This document shows positions 30,434-39,940 of a stretch of 64,000 nt of DNA, piece by piece. The notes under the pieces were generated by a model, which ran no database searches, was not told the origin of the DNA, and was given only the letters and a program-made list of their open reading frames with translations. Source of the stretch: an uncultured Flavobacteriaceae bacterium (lineage in GTDB: Bacteria > Bacteroidota > Bacteroidia > Flavobacteriales > Flavobacteriaceae). The first letter of the stretch is position 1. Each line of letters opens with the position of its first letter. The stretch spans positions 1 through 64,000 of the forward strand of contig CANLWG010000013.1 in NCBI GenBank assembly GCA_947494715.1, written 5' to 3'. A program made the position numbers and the translations under genes.

Positions 30434-30446
30434 CTGCACAGTGCTG
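30434..30446 (-). promoter_or_regulatory. PUL operator, copy 1 (facing GH78-rhaM operon)
   Basis: Read on the - strand: CAGCACTGTGCAGGATAC. Its 13-base core is near-palindromic. The CAGGAT end points to the GH78 start 87 bases away. The only copy whose ACAGGA part is changed, to GCAGGA. See the regulon finding. Confidence 0.75.
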
Positions 30447-30493
30447 CTAAATGATATGGGCTGAACGGGCTATAATCATAAAACAAATGTAAA

Positions 30494-30506
30494 CGGTATA
30501 GTACAG
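30494..30506 (+). promoter_or_regulatory. PUL operator, copy 2 (facing large GH78 gene)
   Basis: CGGTATAGTACAGGATGC on the + strand, 83 bases before the start at 30589 and centred exactly 60 bases from copy 1, which faces the other way. TGCTTTTG two bases after the core is close to the -7 element TAnnTTTG, so a bound protein would cover the promoter. Confidence 0.78.
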
Positions 30507-30588
30507 GATGCTTTTGGGTGGAAACACAGTTAATATTGTCTTAGCAATCTGTAATACCCATTTTTCACAAATAAAAAGTAGAACACCA

Positions 30589-33357
30589 ATGAAGACTAAA
30601 CTTACTATCCTGCTGATTGCCATGCTAACTGTCGGCAATTCCCATTCCCAAATCAAAGTGTTAAAATCTCTTTCAATACATGAACCCAAGGTTGAGTACC
30701 ACAAAAACCCAGAGGGGATTGATGTTCCAAGACCTAGATTCAGTTGGATTTTAAAGGGGGAAGGAAGAAATAGGTCACAATCTTCATATCAAATTATCGT
30801 GGCTTCATCAATGGAAAAACTTTCGAAAAGCCAAGTAGATATCTGGGATAGTGGAAAAGTGGATTCCAACAAAACCAATCAAATCCAATACGAAGGAATT
30901 CCGCTGGTATCCGATACGAAATATTTTTGGCAAGTAAGGGTTTGGGACGAATCAGGGAATGAATCTGAATGGAGTACACCGGCCTATTGGTCCATGGGGC
31001 TTCTAAAGTTTTCAAATTGGAAAGGGCTCTTCATAGGCCACGATGTAGGTTATGATAAAACGGATAAATATGATAGTTTATACCTCCCACCTGCCAGATA
31101 CCTACGGAAATCATTTACATTAAATAAGAAAATAAAAAAGGCAACGGCCTATACTACAGCCTTAGGTCTTTATGAATTGCGCTTGAACGGCAACAAGCTC
31201 GGAGATGATTATTTTTTACCGGGATGGACGGACTATAACAAACGTCTATACTACCAAACTTTCGATATTACCGATAGACTGCACGAAGGCGAGAACGTAA
31301 TCGGAGCGATTATTGCTGATGGATGGTACGCAGGTTATATAGGTTACGCCCTTCTGGTACGTTTGGATAAGGTTAGGGAATTCTATGGAGTAAATCCATC
31401 CTTTATGGGGCAGATTCATATAGCATACGAAGATGGTACTACGGAGATTATTGCTTCGGACCGATCTTGGAAATCAAATGAAGGAGCTATCCGTGAAGCG
31501 GATATCATCATGGGCGAGGCCTATGACGCCCGTTTGGAAAATTCAGGTTGGGATGCTCCGAATTATGATGATAGTGAATGGAAAAGCCCAAAGGTCTATA
31601 CCTACCCCAATGGAAAACTAGAAGCACACCCTGGAACAAGAGTCAAAAATACAGAGCGATTGAAACCTCTAGAAATGACCGAGCCAAGCCCAGGAACTTA
31701 TGTTTTTGACCTTGGGAAGAACATTGCCGGTATTGCCGAACTGCGGGTGGAAGGTGCAAAAGGAACGAAAGTTCAACTCCGATTTGGGGAAATCTTAAAA
31801 AGTGATGGCCAAATACAGACTGAGAACCTTCGAAAGGCAAGGGCAACCGATACTTATATTTTAAAAGGGGATGGTGTGGAAACTTGGCAACCAAAGTTTA
31901 CCTATCACGGCTTTCAGTATGTTGAAGTAACCGGGTATCCAGGGAAACCCACCTTGGATGCAATTACCGGACTTGTCTTAAGTTCCATCGAAACCGATGC
32001 AAGCACGTTCACCTCTTCGAGTGCGATGAACAATTCACTCTTTGAAAACATTAAGACAACACAAAACGCGAATTTCTTTGAAATACCTACTGATTGCCCA
32101 CAAAGGGATGAACGCTTGGGGTGGACAGGAGATGCCCAAATTTACATGCGCTCTGCCACCTATAATTCGGATGTAGCCGCTTTTATGACCAAGTTCTTGG
32201 TTGATTTGGATGACGCGCAGCGGTGGTATGGGGCCTATCCCAACTTTGCACCTTTTCCGTACTCAAGACCCAATCAATATGCCCCTGCATGGATGGATGC
32301 GGGAATCATCATTCCGTATAACATGTATAAGGTATATAACGATACCCGCGTTTTGGAATACATGTACAAAGGGATGGAAAAGTTTATGAAGTTTCAGGAA
32401 GATGCCAGCACAGATTATTTAAGGCCAGGTGGAGGAAACAATTGGGGAGATTGGCTTGCGGTAAACGAAGCGACCAGCCATGATTTTGTGGGAGCTTCGT
32501 TTTATGGTTATGACGCCCAATTAATGACCGAAATGGCTGATGCATTGGGAAAAACGGAAGACGCTACAAAGTATAGAAATCTGTTCGAAAATATTAAAAA
32601 GGCCTTTGCCAAAAAGTATATTTTAGACAGTGGTCGTACTTCAGAAGATACCCAAACTACCTATGCGCTAGCTTTATATTTTGATTTATACCCAGACGAT
32701 TTGGCAAAAAAAGGGGCTGCTCGATTGGCTGAAAAAATAGAAAACAACGGGTTTAAATTTTCAACGGGTTTCCTGGGCACCAAACATGTGATGTTGGCTT
32801 TGTCAAAATATGGATATGATGACATTGCGTATAAAATTTTCCAACAGACCGAATATCCCAGTTGGGGGTATTCCGTAGAAAATGGAAGCACCTCTATTTG
32901 GGAGCGATGGAACAGCTACACCAAGGATGACGCAGAGAACTCAGATCTTAATGCGAAAATGAATTCCTTTAGCCACTATGCTTTTGGCTCCGTCGCGGAA
33001 TGGATGTTTCAACATGCCGTGGGAATCGACACCGAAGATTCCGGGTATCGAAGCATCATCATAAAACCTGCTATTAGCAAAGAGATGAATTTCATTAATG
33101 GTAGTTATAATAGTATCAACGGCACCATATCATCCGCTTGGAATTGGAAAGGGAACAAGGTACTTATGAATATCGAAATTCCTGTGAATACGAAAGCAAA
33201 AGTCCATATTCCCACGGCGAAAATTTCCGATATTAAGGAAGGGAATAAACGCATATCCAAGGTGTCGTCAATTAAAATTTTGGAAACTAATGAAAAGGAA
33301 ACTATTCTTGAAATTGGTTCGGGAACGTATTTCTTTAGTGCTAAAGCTGCAATGTAA
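30589..33357 (+). CDS. GH78 alpha-L-rhamnosidase, exported
   Basis: 922 residues from the ATG at 30589, which opens directly onto a signal peptide (MKTKLTILLIAMLTVGNSHS); an upstream in-frame ATG at 30508 overlaps the operator and is unlikely. Order: N-terminal Fn3-like domain (about 25-140), beta-sandwich domains, then the alpha/alpha-barrel with the canonical CPQRDERLGWTGD (Asp507, Glu508) and a C-terminal beta domain. Full-length and with intact catalytic residues. Hydrolyses terminal alpha-L-rhamnosides, feeding the rhamnose pathway encoded at 50.8 kb. Confidence 0.94.
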   Translation: MKTKLTILLIAMLTVGNSHSQIKVLKSLSIHEPKVEYHKNPEGIDVPRPRFSWILKGEGRNRSQSSYQIIVASSMEKLSKSQVDIWDSGKVDSNKTNQIQYEGIPLVSDTKYFWQVRVWDESGNESEWSTPAYWSMGLLKFSNWKGLFIGHDVGYDKTDKYDSLYLPPARYLRKSFTLNKKIKKATAYTTALGLYELRLNGNKLGDDYFLPGWTDYNKRLYYQTFDITDRLHEGENVIGAIIADGWYAGYIGYALLVRLDKVREFYGVNPSFMGQIHIAYEDGTTEIIASDRSWKSNEGAIREADIIMGEAYDARLENSGWDAPNYDDSEWKSPKVYTYPNGKLEAHPGTRVKNTERLKPLEMTEPSPGTYVFDLGKNIAGIAELRVEGAKGTKVQLRFGEILKSDGQIQTENLRKARATDTYILKGDGVETWQPKFTYHGFQYVEVTGYPGKPTLDAITGLVLSSIETDASTFTSSSAMNNSLFENIKTTQNANFFEIPTDCPQRDERLGWTGDAQIYMRSATYNSDVAAFMTKFLVDLDDAQRWYGAYPNFAPFPYSRPNQYAPAWMDAGIIIPYNMYKVYNDTRVLEYMYKGMEKFMKFQEDASTDYLRPGGGNNWGDWLAVNEATSHDFVGASFYGYDAQLMTEMADALGKTEDATKYRNLFENIKKAFAKKYILDSGRTSEDTQTTYALALYFDLYPDDLAKKGAARLAEKIENNGFKFSTGFLGTKHVMLALSKYGYDDIAYKIFQQTEYPSWGYSVENGSTSIWERWNSYTKDDAENSDLNAKMNSFSHYAFGSVAEWMFQHAVGIDTEDSGYRSIIIKPAISKEMNFINGSYNSINGTISSAWNWKGNKVLMNIEIPVNTKAKVHIPTAKISDIKEGNKRISKVSSIKILETNEKETILEIGSGTYFFSAKAAM

Positions 33358-33408
33358 CATTCTAATGAATACTCGCTTTATGCGAATACTATAAGAGTTA
33401 AACAATTA

Positions 33409-34872
33409 TCATTTCTCAGCTTTTATATTCAGTTCAGACGCCTCGTACGACAAATGTCCTGTAGATCCCTTGCCTAGTATTTCATGTCTCTGCTTAGGCA
33501 CTTGGGCACGATGTTGCCCAATGGTTTCGATATATTTTTGGTTATCGATTTCATTGTACCATTCATTTGGATCATTCTCATGATCATAGAATTCTTCGGA
33601 CCCATCCTTATATTGAATAAAGCGATAATTTTCCGAGATGATGGCATAGTTGCCCGGACCAAAACTGGTTCTCGCATAATGTGGCCATTCAATCTCATTA
33701 TTTCTCAATAAGGGTACCAAGGAGTTTCCTTCATGTTTGGGATCGAGTTCAAGGCCGCTTAGCTCAAGTAGGGTAGGGTAAATATCCAGTAATTGAACGG
33801 GCTTGTTACATACTTTTCCCTCTGGAATACCTGGCCCCATAATAATCATTGGCACCCGGGAGCCATCTTCCCATAAGCTGCGTTTGGCATGTCGTTCCTT
33901 TTCGCCGATATGGAACCCGTGATCACTGAACAATACAACATAGGTGTTGTCGCCATAATCCCCATTATCCAATGCATTGATTACCCTGCCTACTTGTTCA
34001 TCCACAAAACTGACACAGGCCAAATAGGATTGTACCAAGGGTTTCCACTCATCATTTTCCAGTACCCAATCGTGGGTAGGGGATACATGTTTTTCGCGTG
34101 TAATGGAAACTCCGTAAGAAGAAATATCCTCTAAATCACTTGCTATGGTTTTTGGTAGCTGCAGCGATTCCAAGGGATATAAATCAAACCACTTTTGAGG
34201 GGCAAATTGGGGTACGTGGGGGCGATAAAATCCAATCCCCATCCAAAAGGGCTGGTCTTGTTTTTCTGCCAAACGTTCTTCCGCCCAACTTGCAATTTGA
34301 TAATCGGGCATCTGCTCATCCCGTTCCGGATAAGCACCCCAGTCCCACAAAGGATGGCCTGGATAAGCGCTGATTTTTTCTTCGGGCATGGGTCCAAATC
34401 CTCCAAATTGACCTGCGTAATTGGGAATATGCGTTTCATTGATTCCTTTTCCATTGTGGAATAGCTTTCCTGCGGCAAAGACATTATACCCTTCTTGTTG
34501 AAACCGCTTCGGCATTACGACATTTTTGCTTGCTATAGGGGATTCCGTAATATCTGGATTCAAAAAATAGATACCTGTGGTACTTGGATATAAGGAAGTC
34601 ATTATACTGGCCCGGGATGGATTGCAGACAGGTGCCTGGCACTGGGCATTGGTGAAAAGAACGCCGCGACTTGCCAGCCGATCCATATGAGGCGTTTTGG
34701 CCTGTGGATGCCCCCCCAATGCCCCGATCCAATCGTTAAGGTCGTCTACTGCTATGAGCAAAATGTTCGGCCTTTCAGGCTCATGCAACTTTTCTATTTT
34801 CTTATTTGGATGGCAAGCGCTCAACAAGAACAAAAAGGCAATAATTGACGTAACTGATATTCTTTCCCTCAT
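33409..34872 (-). CDS. S1-family sulfatase, lipoprotein
   Basis: 487 residues. Lipoprotein signal with the cysteine of LLSAC at 20. Formylglycine site C83-N-P-S-R87 (CNPSRASIMTS), DD at 43-44, and LFSDHGFHIGEKERHAK for the metal and sulfate site. Its layout resembles the iduronate-2-sulfatase-like sulfatase at 7.1 kb. Convergent with the GH78 gene on its left and divergent from the fusion gene on its right, with its own operator at 34963. Confidence 0.9.
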   Translation of the reverse strand: MRERISVTSIIAFLFLLSACHPNKKIEKLHEPERPNILLIAVDDLNDWIGALGGHPQAKTPHMDRLASRGVLFTNAQCQAPVCNPSRASIMTSLYPSTTGIYFLNPDITESPIASKNVVMPKRFQQEGYNVFAAGKLFHNGKGINETHIPNYAGQFGGFGPMPEEKISAYPGHPLWDWGAYPERDEQMPDYQIASWAEERLAEKQDQPFWMGIGFYRPHVPQFAPQKWFDLYPLESLQLPKTIASDLEDISSYGVSITREKHVSPTHDWVLENDEWKPLVQSYLACVSFVDEQVGRVINALDNGDYGDNTYVVLFSDHGFHIGEKERHAKRSLWEDGSRVPMIIMGPGIPEGKVCNKPVQLLDIYPTLLELSGLELDPKHEGNSLVPLLRNNEIEWPHYARTSFGPGNYAIISENYRFIQYKDGSEEFYDHENDPNEWYNEIDNQKYIETIGQHRAQVPKQRHEILGKGSTGHLSYEASELNIKAEK

Positions 34873-34962
34873 TATGGAATTCTATGGATATAATATTACT
34901 ATTTTAATACTTAGGTTTACTATTACTTTCCTAAACTAAAAAAACCTTTGGGAACAAGTATC

Positions 34963-34975
34963 CTGTACCATACTG
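34963..34975 (-). promoter_or_regulatory. PUL operator, copy 3 (facing sulfatase)
   Basis: CAGTATGGTACAGGATAC on the - strand, 91 bases upstream of the sulfatase start at 34872. It is followed by TTGTT, similar to the -7 region after copies 2 and 4. The 307-base intergenic region 34873-35179 holds this and copy 4 and nothing else recognisable. Confidence 0.8.
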
Positions 34976-35019
34976 TCTTAAACAACGAATAAAAAAATAG
35001 ACATATGAACACTGTTCGG

Positions 35020-35032
35020 CAGCACGGTACAG
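35020..35032 (+). promoter_or_regulatory. PUL operator, copy 4 (facing sulfatase-GH78 fusion)
   Basis: CAGCACGGTACAGGATAC on the + strand, 148 bases before the fusion gene. TACTTTTA starts two bases after the core and resembles a -7 element. Centre to centre it is 57 bases from copy 3. Confidence 0.8.
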
Positions 35033-35179
35033 GATACTTTTATAGCTAAACTCTACTAATATTATAAAATCATTAAATTCAATAGTAGCAGAATAGCGAG
35101 AAATCAAACTATTTCTATGGTTGTAACGGATATAACCTATTGAGTAATTTTTTTTGCTGAGCACAAAACTTATGAGCCT

Positions 35180-38100
35180 ATGAAAAACCAAAATACTGGA
35201 TTGACTTACACCTTAGCTCTGCTACTGCTACTAATTACACTTTCAAATCATAGGGTTGCAGCTCAGGGAAATTCAGAGAAACCGAATATCATTTTTATTC
35301 TTACCGATGATCAACGGTTCGATGCCTTGGGGTACGCCGGCAACAAGCTTATCCATACCCCTGAAATGGACAAGTTAGCGAAGACCGGTACTTACTTTGA
35401 AAATGCCATGGTAACCACGCCCATTTGCGCTGCGAGTAGGGCGAGTATTCTTACTGGCCTATACGAACGTACCCACAGTTATAACTTCCAAACAGGCGAT
35501 ATTCGCGACTCGTACATGGCCGATTCGTATCCGACCATTTTGAAAAATAACGGATATCGCACCGCATTTTTTGGTAAATATGGAGTTCGATATGAAAAGC
35601 TGGATAAGCAATTCGATGAACATGAATCGTATGATCGAAATGGTAAATTCCCTGACAGGAGAGGCTATTATTATAAAACTTTAGGAAAAGACACGGTGCA
35701 TTTGACCCGCTATACGGGCCAGAAGGCTATTGATTTCATCAATGAGAGTGATGGCTCAAAACCATTTAGCCTATCCCTAAGCTTTAGTGCTCCGCATGCC
35801 CATGACAATGCGGAGGATCAATATTTCTGGCAGCAGGAATCCGATAAATTGTTAGCGAACATGAGCATACCGGGCCCAGCTTTGGGCGATGATAAATACT
35901 TTGATGCCCAACCCAAATTTGTTCGTGATGGCTTTAACCGCTTGCGATGGACATGGCGTTACCACCCTCCCGAAAAATACCAACATAGTGTCAAAGGCTA
36001 CTATCGCATGATATCCGGAATTGATAGAGAAATCACAAAGATTCGTGAGCAACTAAAGAAAAAAGGACTCGACAAGAATACGGTAATTATCCTTATGGGC
36101 GATAATGGCTATTTCTTAGGAGAACGACAATTGGCCGGAAAATGGCTGTTGTATGATAATTCCGTTCGAGTGCCTTTGATTATTTATGACCCGCGGGTAA
36201 AGAAACATCATGATAGCGACGCACTGGCACTCAACATTGATGTACCCTCCACGATATTGGATCTCGCTGGTCTTGAACAGCCAGCGACTTGGCAAGGAAA
36301 AAGTCTGATGCCCATTGCCACCGGAAAGACCAAGGATTTAGAAAGGGATACCGTCTTGATCGAGCACATTTGGGAGTTCGAGAATATTCCCCCAAGTGAA
36401 GGTCTTCGAACAAAGAATTGGAAATATTTTAGATATGTAAACGACAAATCTTTTGAGGAACTCTATGATTTAAAGAAAGACCCAAAAGAAATCAATAATT
36501 TGGCTAAAGACATGAAGTATGCCAAAGAGCTTAAAACTTTCCAAAGTAAGACAGATAGACTAATAGATGAAAAAAGCGACCACTTTTCGGACGGGCCATC
36601 AGATTTAATAGTTGAATTTATACGAAATCCCAAAGATGTAATTGTTATAGATCCTAAACCCGAATATGGCTGGGTAGTACCAGAAGGAGCTGTTTCGCAA
36701 TCTGCATATCAGATACTGGTTGCTTCATCCCAAGAAAAAATAAAGAATAACATAGGGGATGTCTGGGATAGTGAACAAATCCGTACAAATGCTTCTTCCG
36801 AAATTGAGCATGCAGGGACGGAATTGGTAAGTGGTAAAACCTACTTTTGGAAAGTCCGCATTTGGGATCAGGACAATCGGCTGTCCCGCTATTCGGAAAA
36901 TCAATCTTTTACTACAGGAGCCCCTAGGGCGACCATTACGACACCAAATAGTTTTCAAGTTGATAAAATTAAACCCTCGGTTTTTGAAAAAAGAGGAGAA
37001 ACCTATTTCATGGATTTTGGTAAAGCTGCCTTCGCAACTATCAATTTTACATACAACGCCAAAATAGACCATACCCTTACTTTTAGGATAGGGGAACAGT
37101 TGGATGGTCAAAGTATTAATAGAAAACCGGCCGAAAAAAGCCACATACGATATCAAGAAATTGAAGTGCCTGTAAAAGTAGGTCAAACCGAATATCAACT
37201 TCCTGTAAAAGTGGATAAAAGAAATACCTTGACTGGTAAGGCATTGCCCTTACCGGAAGGCTTCCCGGTTTTGATGCCTTTTAGATATGCTGAAGTTGAC
37301 GGAGCTCAAGAAACCTTAACTAGCGAAAATTTCACGCAATTGGCCCACCATAGCTATTGGGAAGACGATACGAGTAGTTTTGATAGTTCTGATGACATCT
37401 TGAACCAGGTTTGGGAGTTATGCAAATACTCCATAAAGGCAACCACCTTCAACGGATTATATGTAGATGGTGATCGAGAACGTATCCCTTATGAAGCGGA
37501 TGCATATTTGAACCAACTTAGTCATTATACCACCGATCGCGAATATGCCATCGCAAGGCAGACCATTGAATACTTTATGGAGAACCCAACCTGGCCCACT
37601 GAATGGCAACAGCACGTGGCACTGATGTTTCATGCTGACTATATGTACACCGGGAATACGGAGCTTATCGAAAAATATTATGAGCAGTTGAAGTACAAAA
37701 CCCTATTTGAATTGGCCGGTGAAGATGGTTTGATTACTTCTACCAAAATGACACCGGAGTTAATGGCTAAACTAGGGTTCCCCAAAACGATGAAAGAGAC
37801 CTTTCGTGATATCGTCGACTGGCCCTCTGCAGGTTGGGGCGGTGACCCATCTAATAAAGGGGAACGTGATGGCTATGTGTTCAAAGATTACAATACGGTC
37901 GTCAATGCGTTCTATTACCAAAATATGAAAATCATGGCGGAATTTGCCATGGTTCTGGGTAAAACTAAAGAAGCCACAGCATACGAACTAAGAGCATTGA
38001 AAGCAAAGAAAGCATTTAATGAAAAGATGTTCGATCCTAAAAGAGGAGTCTATGTAGACGGTATCGGAACTGACCATGCTTCACTACATGCTAACATGTT

Positions 38101-38710
38101 ACCATTGGCTTTCAACATGGTACCTGATGAGCATCTGGCATCAGTGGTTGAATTCGTAAAATCAAGGGGTATGGCCTGCAGTGTTTATGGTTCACAATAT
38201 TTAATGGATGGTCTTTACAACGCCGGAGAGGAAGATTATGCCTTGAAACTGTTAACCGATACAAGCGATAGAAGTTGGTATAACATGATTCGTATTGGCT
38301 CTACGATTACCTTGGAAGCTTGGGATTTGAAGTATAAAAATAATCTGGATTGGAATCATGCTTGGGGAGCGGTGCCGGCCAATGCTATTCCACGTGGACT
38401 TTGGGGTATTCAGCCAAAAACCCCAGGTTTTGGTATTGCGATTGTCAAACCACAAATGAGCAATTTGAAAAATAGTGCGATCGAGGTTCCTACGATTAAA
38501 GGTACCATCAAGGCAAACTACACGTATAAAAATCCAAGATTACAGATGTACACCATAGAAATTCCAGCGAACATGGTGGCGGAATTTGAACTTAACACAT
38601 CCGCTGGTAGTATAATCAAATTGAACGGTAAAAAAATAAATACCGTTTTTGGTACTATCCGATTACCTCCTGGAAAACATGAAATTGACCTGGTAGTAAA
38701 TTCTTTTTGA
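35180..38710 (+). CDS. Sulfatase-GH78 rhamnosidase fusion, exported
   Basis: 1176 residues in one frame. Signal peptide (1-29, RVAAQG). Sulfatase domain about 34-460 with formylglycine site C83-A-A-S-R87 and [11 protein letters not shown]. The second half begins near residue 490 with an Fn3-like module ([14 protein letters not shown] ... [10 protein letters not shown]) and continues into a GH78 barrel with [14 protein letters not shown] (Asp765, Glu767), then a C-terminal beta domain. It could desulfate and hydrolyse a sulfated rhamnose unit in sequence. Two-part enzymes of this kind are known from ulvan loci of marine flavobacteria. The catalytic motif differs from the standard CPxRDE. Confidence 0.93.
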   Translation: MKNQNTGLTYTLALLLLLITLSNHRVAAQGNSEKPNIIFILTDDQRFDALGYAGNKLIHTPEMDKLAKTGTYFENAMVTTPICAASRASILTGLYERTHSYNFQTGDIRDSYMADSYPTILKNNGYRTAFFGKYGVRYEKLDKQFDEHESYDRNGKFPDRRGYYYKTLGKDTVHLTRYTGQKAIDFINESDGSKPFSLSLSFSAPHAHDNAEDQYFWQQESDKLLANMSIPGPALGDDKYFDAQPKFVRDGFNRLRWTWRYHPPEKYQHSVKGYYRMISGIDREITKIREQLKKKGLDKNTVIILMGDNGYFLGERQLAGKWLLYDNSVRVPLIIYDPRVKKHHDSDALALNIDVPSTILDLAGLEQPATWQGKSLMPIATGKTKDLERDTVLIEHIWEFENIPPSEGLRTKNWKYFRYVNDKSFEELYDLKKDPKEINNLAKDMKYAKELKTFQSKTDRLIDEKSDHFSDGPSDLIVEFIRNPKDVIVIDPKPEYGWVVPEGAVSQSAYQILVASSQEKIKNNIGDVWDSEQIRTNASSEIEHAGTELVSGKTYFWKVRIWDQDNRLSRYSENQSFTTGAPRATITTPNSFQVDKIKPSVFEKRGETYFMDFGKAAFATINFTYNAKIDHTLTFRIGEQLDGQSINRKPAEKSHIRYQEIEVPVKVGQTEYQLPVKVDKRNTLTGKALPLPEGFPVLMPFRYAEVDGAQETLTSENFTQLAHHSYWEDDTSSFDSSDDILNQVWELCKYSIKATTFNGLYVDGDRERIPYEADAYLNQLSHYTTDREYAIARQTIEYFMENPTWPTEWQQHVALMFHADYMYTGNTELIEKYYEQLKYKTLFELAGEDGLITSTKMTPELMAKLGFPKTMKETFRDIVDWPSAGWGGDPSNKGERDGYVFKDYNTVVNAFYYQNMKIMAEFAMVLGKTKEATAYELRALKAKKAFNEKMFDPKRGVYVDGIGTDHASLHANMLPLAFNMVPDEHLASVVEFVKSRGMACSVYGSQYLMDGLYNAGEEDYALKLLTDTSDRSWYNMIRIGSTITLEAWDLKYKNNLDWNHAWGAVPANAIPRGLWGIQPKTPGFGIAIVKPQMSNLKNSAIEVPTIKGTIKANYTYKNPRLQMYTIEIPANMVAEFELNTSAGSIIKLNGKKINTVFGTIRLPPGKHEIDLVVNSF

Positions 38711-38758
38711 GTTTTATGCATAGTATGCCAAATTAGCCGGAATTAATTTCAATAAAAG

Positions 38759-38771
38759 CAGGTGAGTACAG
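38759..38771 (+). promoter_or_regulatory. PUL operator-like site, copy 5 (orphan)
   Basis: CAGGTGAGTACAGGATGC on the + strand keeps the GTACAGGAT half but has a weak left half. It lies 49 bases behind the fusion gene stop and faces no gene. Perhaps a relic promoter or the promoter of a short RNA that ends at the hairpin 70 bases on. Confidence 0.5.
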
Positions 38772-38840
38772 GATGCATGCCTTCTAAAAAAGCGGTAAAC
38801 TTGACTAGAAGATCAAGTATCTATTGTTGAGTTAGTTTAG

Positions 38841-38873
38841 AAGGGATAAATAATTAGTTATTTGTCCCTTTTT
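38841..38873 (+). terminator. Intrinsic terminator behind the fusion gene
   Basis: A 13-base-pair stem with one T-G wobble (AAGGGATAAATAA with TTATTTGTCCCTT), a TTAG loop and a run of five T. It should end + strand transcripts from the fusion gene. Confidence 0.82.
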
Positions 38874-39040
38874 CAATTCTGGAGTAAGATGAGAGGTAGT
38901 GTTTTGACTTAATGTCTTTTTGTATATCCTTCAAAAACAAAGAAGGAAAACCAATTTATAGAGGAGTGAAGGTTGTTTAAAAATCGTGTCCATCCATAGC
39001 ATAGGAAAATTGAATGAGGGTATTAAAACATCATTCAGAT

Positions 39041-39859
39041 TCAAAGGCTCTTTAGCTGAATATTTCTGTATTCGACCTTCATAGGAGGGCCAACATGAAC
39101 CTGTACCCCTAAATATCCAGATAGCTTTCGATTGATGGTATCATTGTCCGTTACGTCGCTCATCAAAATGCCATTAACATAGTGTTGTAGGCGATTACCC
39201 TTGATTACTAAATGGACCTTATTCCAATCTTCGCTCTTGATTTTTGTTTTAAGGGAATCCGATGTGCCAAGTGAACCGATAACTTCTCTACTCTGCCAGC
39301 AATTCTTTTCAACATTGGTTCTTAGGGAACCTGGTACATCTGGATTATGTTGGGAATTTATATTTACTTTTTCCCCCCGATAAGCCAAAGTTGTTCTTTT
39401 CTTTTCTTCGTAGTTTTGTCCAGTATACCTGATTTTACCATCTATATCAGCCTGATATCCCCGTAAGGCAAAAGGAATGGTGTCGATGGGCTCGCTACGG
39501 TAGTTGATACCGCTATTACCGGATTCGGCAATTCTGAATTCCAGTTTCAATTCAAAATCACCCGGTTGGCCACCCTGCCAGATAATAAAGGTATTGTCTT
39601 TAAGCAAGGTTTCGGGAGTTACCTCACCCACCAGATTACCGTTTTCAACCCGCCAATAGGTAGGGTCTCCCTCCCAACTATTCAAGGTCTTACCATCGAA
39701 TATCCTCACGAAGCCATCATTTTTATCCAAAATTTCTGTCGATTTTTCATCAGAGGGTTGTGTCTTCTTTTCTTTGCACGACAGGAAGCCGCAGCACAAC
39801 GCGATACAAGCCAAACCTTTCCAAAGCCCACTTTTCGCTCTTAAAGCTCTTTTGTTCAT
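39041..39859 (-). CDS. DUF1080 (3-keto-disaccharide hydrolase-like) lipoprotein
   Basis: 272 residues. Lipoprotein signal with the cysteine of FLSCK at 28. One DUF1080 jelly-roll domain (about 48-272): [16 protein letters not shown] at the start, [17 protein letters not shown] in the middle, [22 protein letters not shown] at the end. DUF1080 members have been linked to hydrolysis of 3-keto-glycosides. Last gene of a - strand operon susC-susD-haem protein-this gene, so it should act on material imported or bound by SusCD. Confidence 0.88.
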   Translation of the reverse strand: MNKRALRAKSGLWKGLACIALCCGFLSCKEKKTQPSDEKSTEILDKNDGFVRIFDGKTLNSWEGDPTYWRVENGNLVGEVTPETLLKDNTFIIWQGGQPGDFELKLEFRIAESGNSGINYRSEPIDTIPFALRGYQADIDGKIRYTGQNYEEKKRTTLAYRGEKVNINSQHNPDVPGSLRTNVEKNCWQSREVIGSLGTSDSLKTKIKSEDWNKVHLVIKGNRLQHYVNGILMSDVTDNDTINRKLSGYLGVQVHVGPPMKVEYRNIQLKSL

Positions 39860-39940
39860 AAACTTTCCTTTAAAATTGCGACTTTACTAATACTACAATG
39901 CCCTAACTATGTTCGGATAAAAATGAGAGCATATTTAAGC

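Larger units (their letters stand above)
38711..39040. other. Intergenic region between convergent genes
   Basis: 330 bases between the fusion gene and the convergent DUF1080 gene. It contains an orphan operator copy (38759-38771) and a strong hairpin (38841-38873). Past the hairpin I see only a possible 22-codon reading frame starting at an ATG near 38912, without recognisable similarity. Confidence 0.6.

Noticed and set aside
30508-30588. Upstream in-frame ATG extending the large GH78 by 27 residues
   Set aside because: The extension starts within two bases of the operator and would put a non-signal sequence before the clear signal peptide at 30589.
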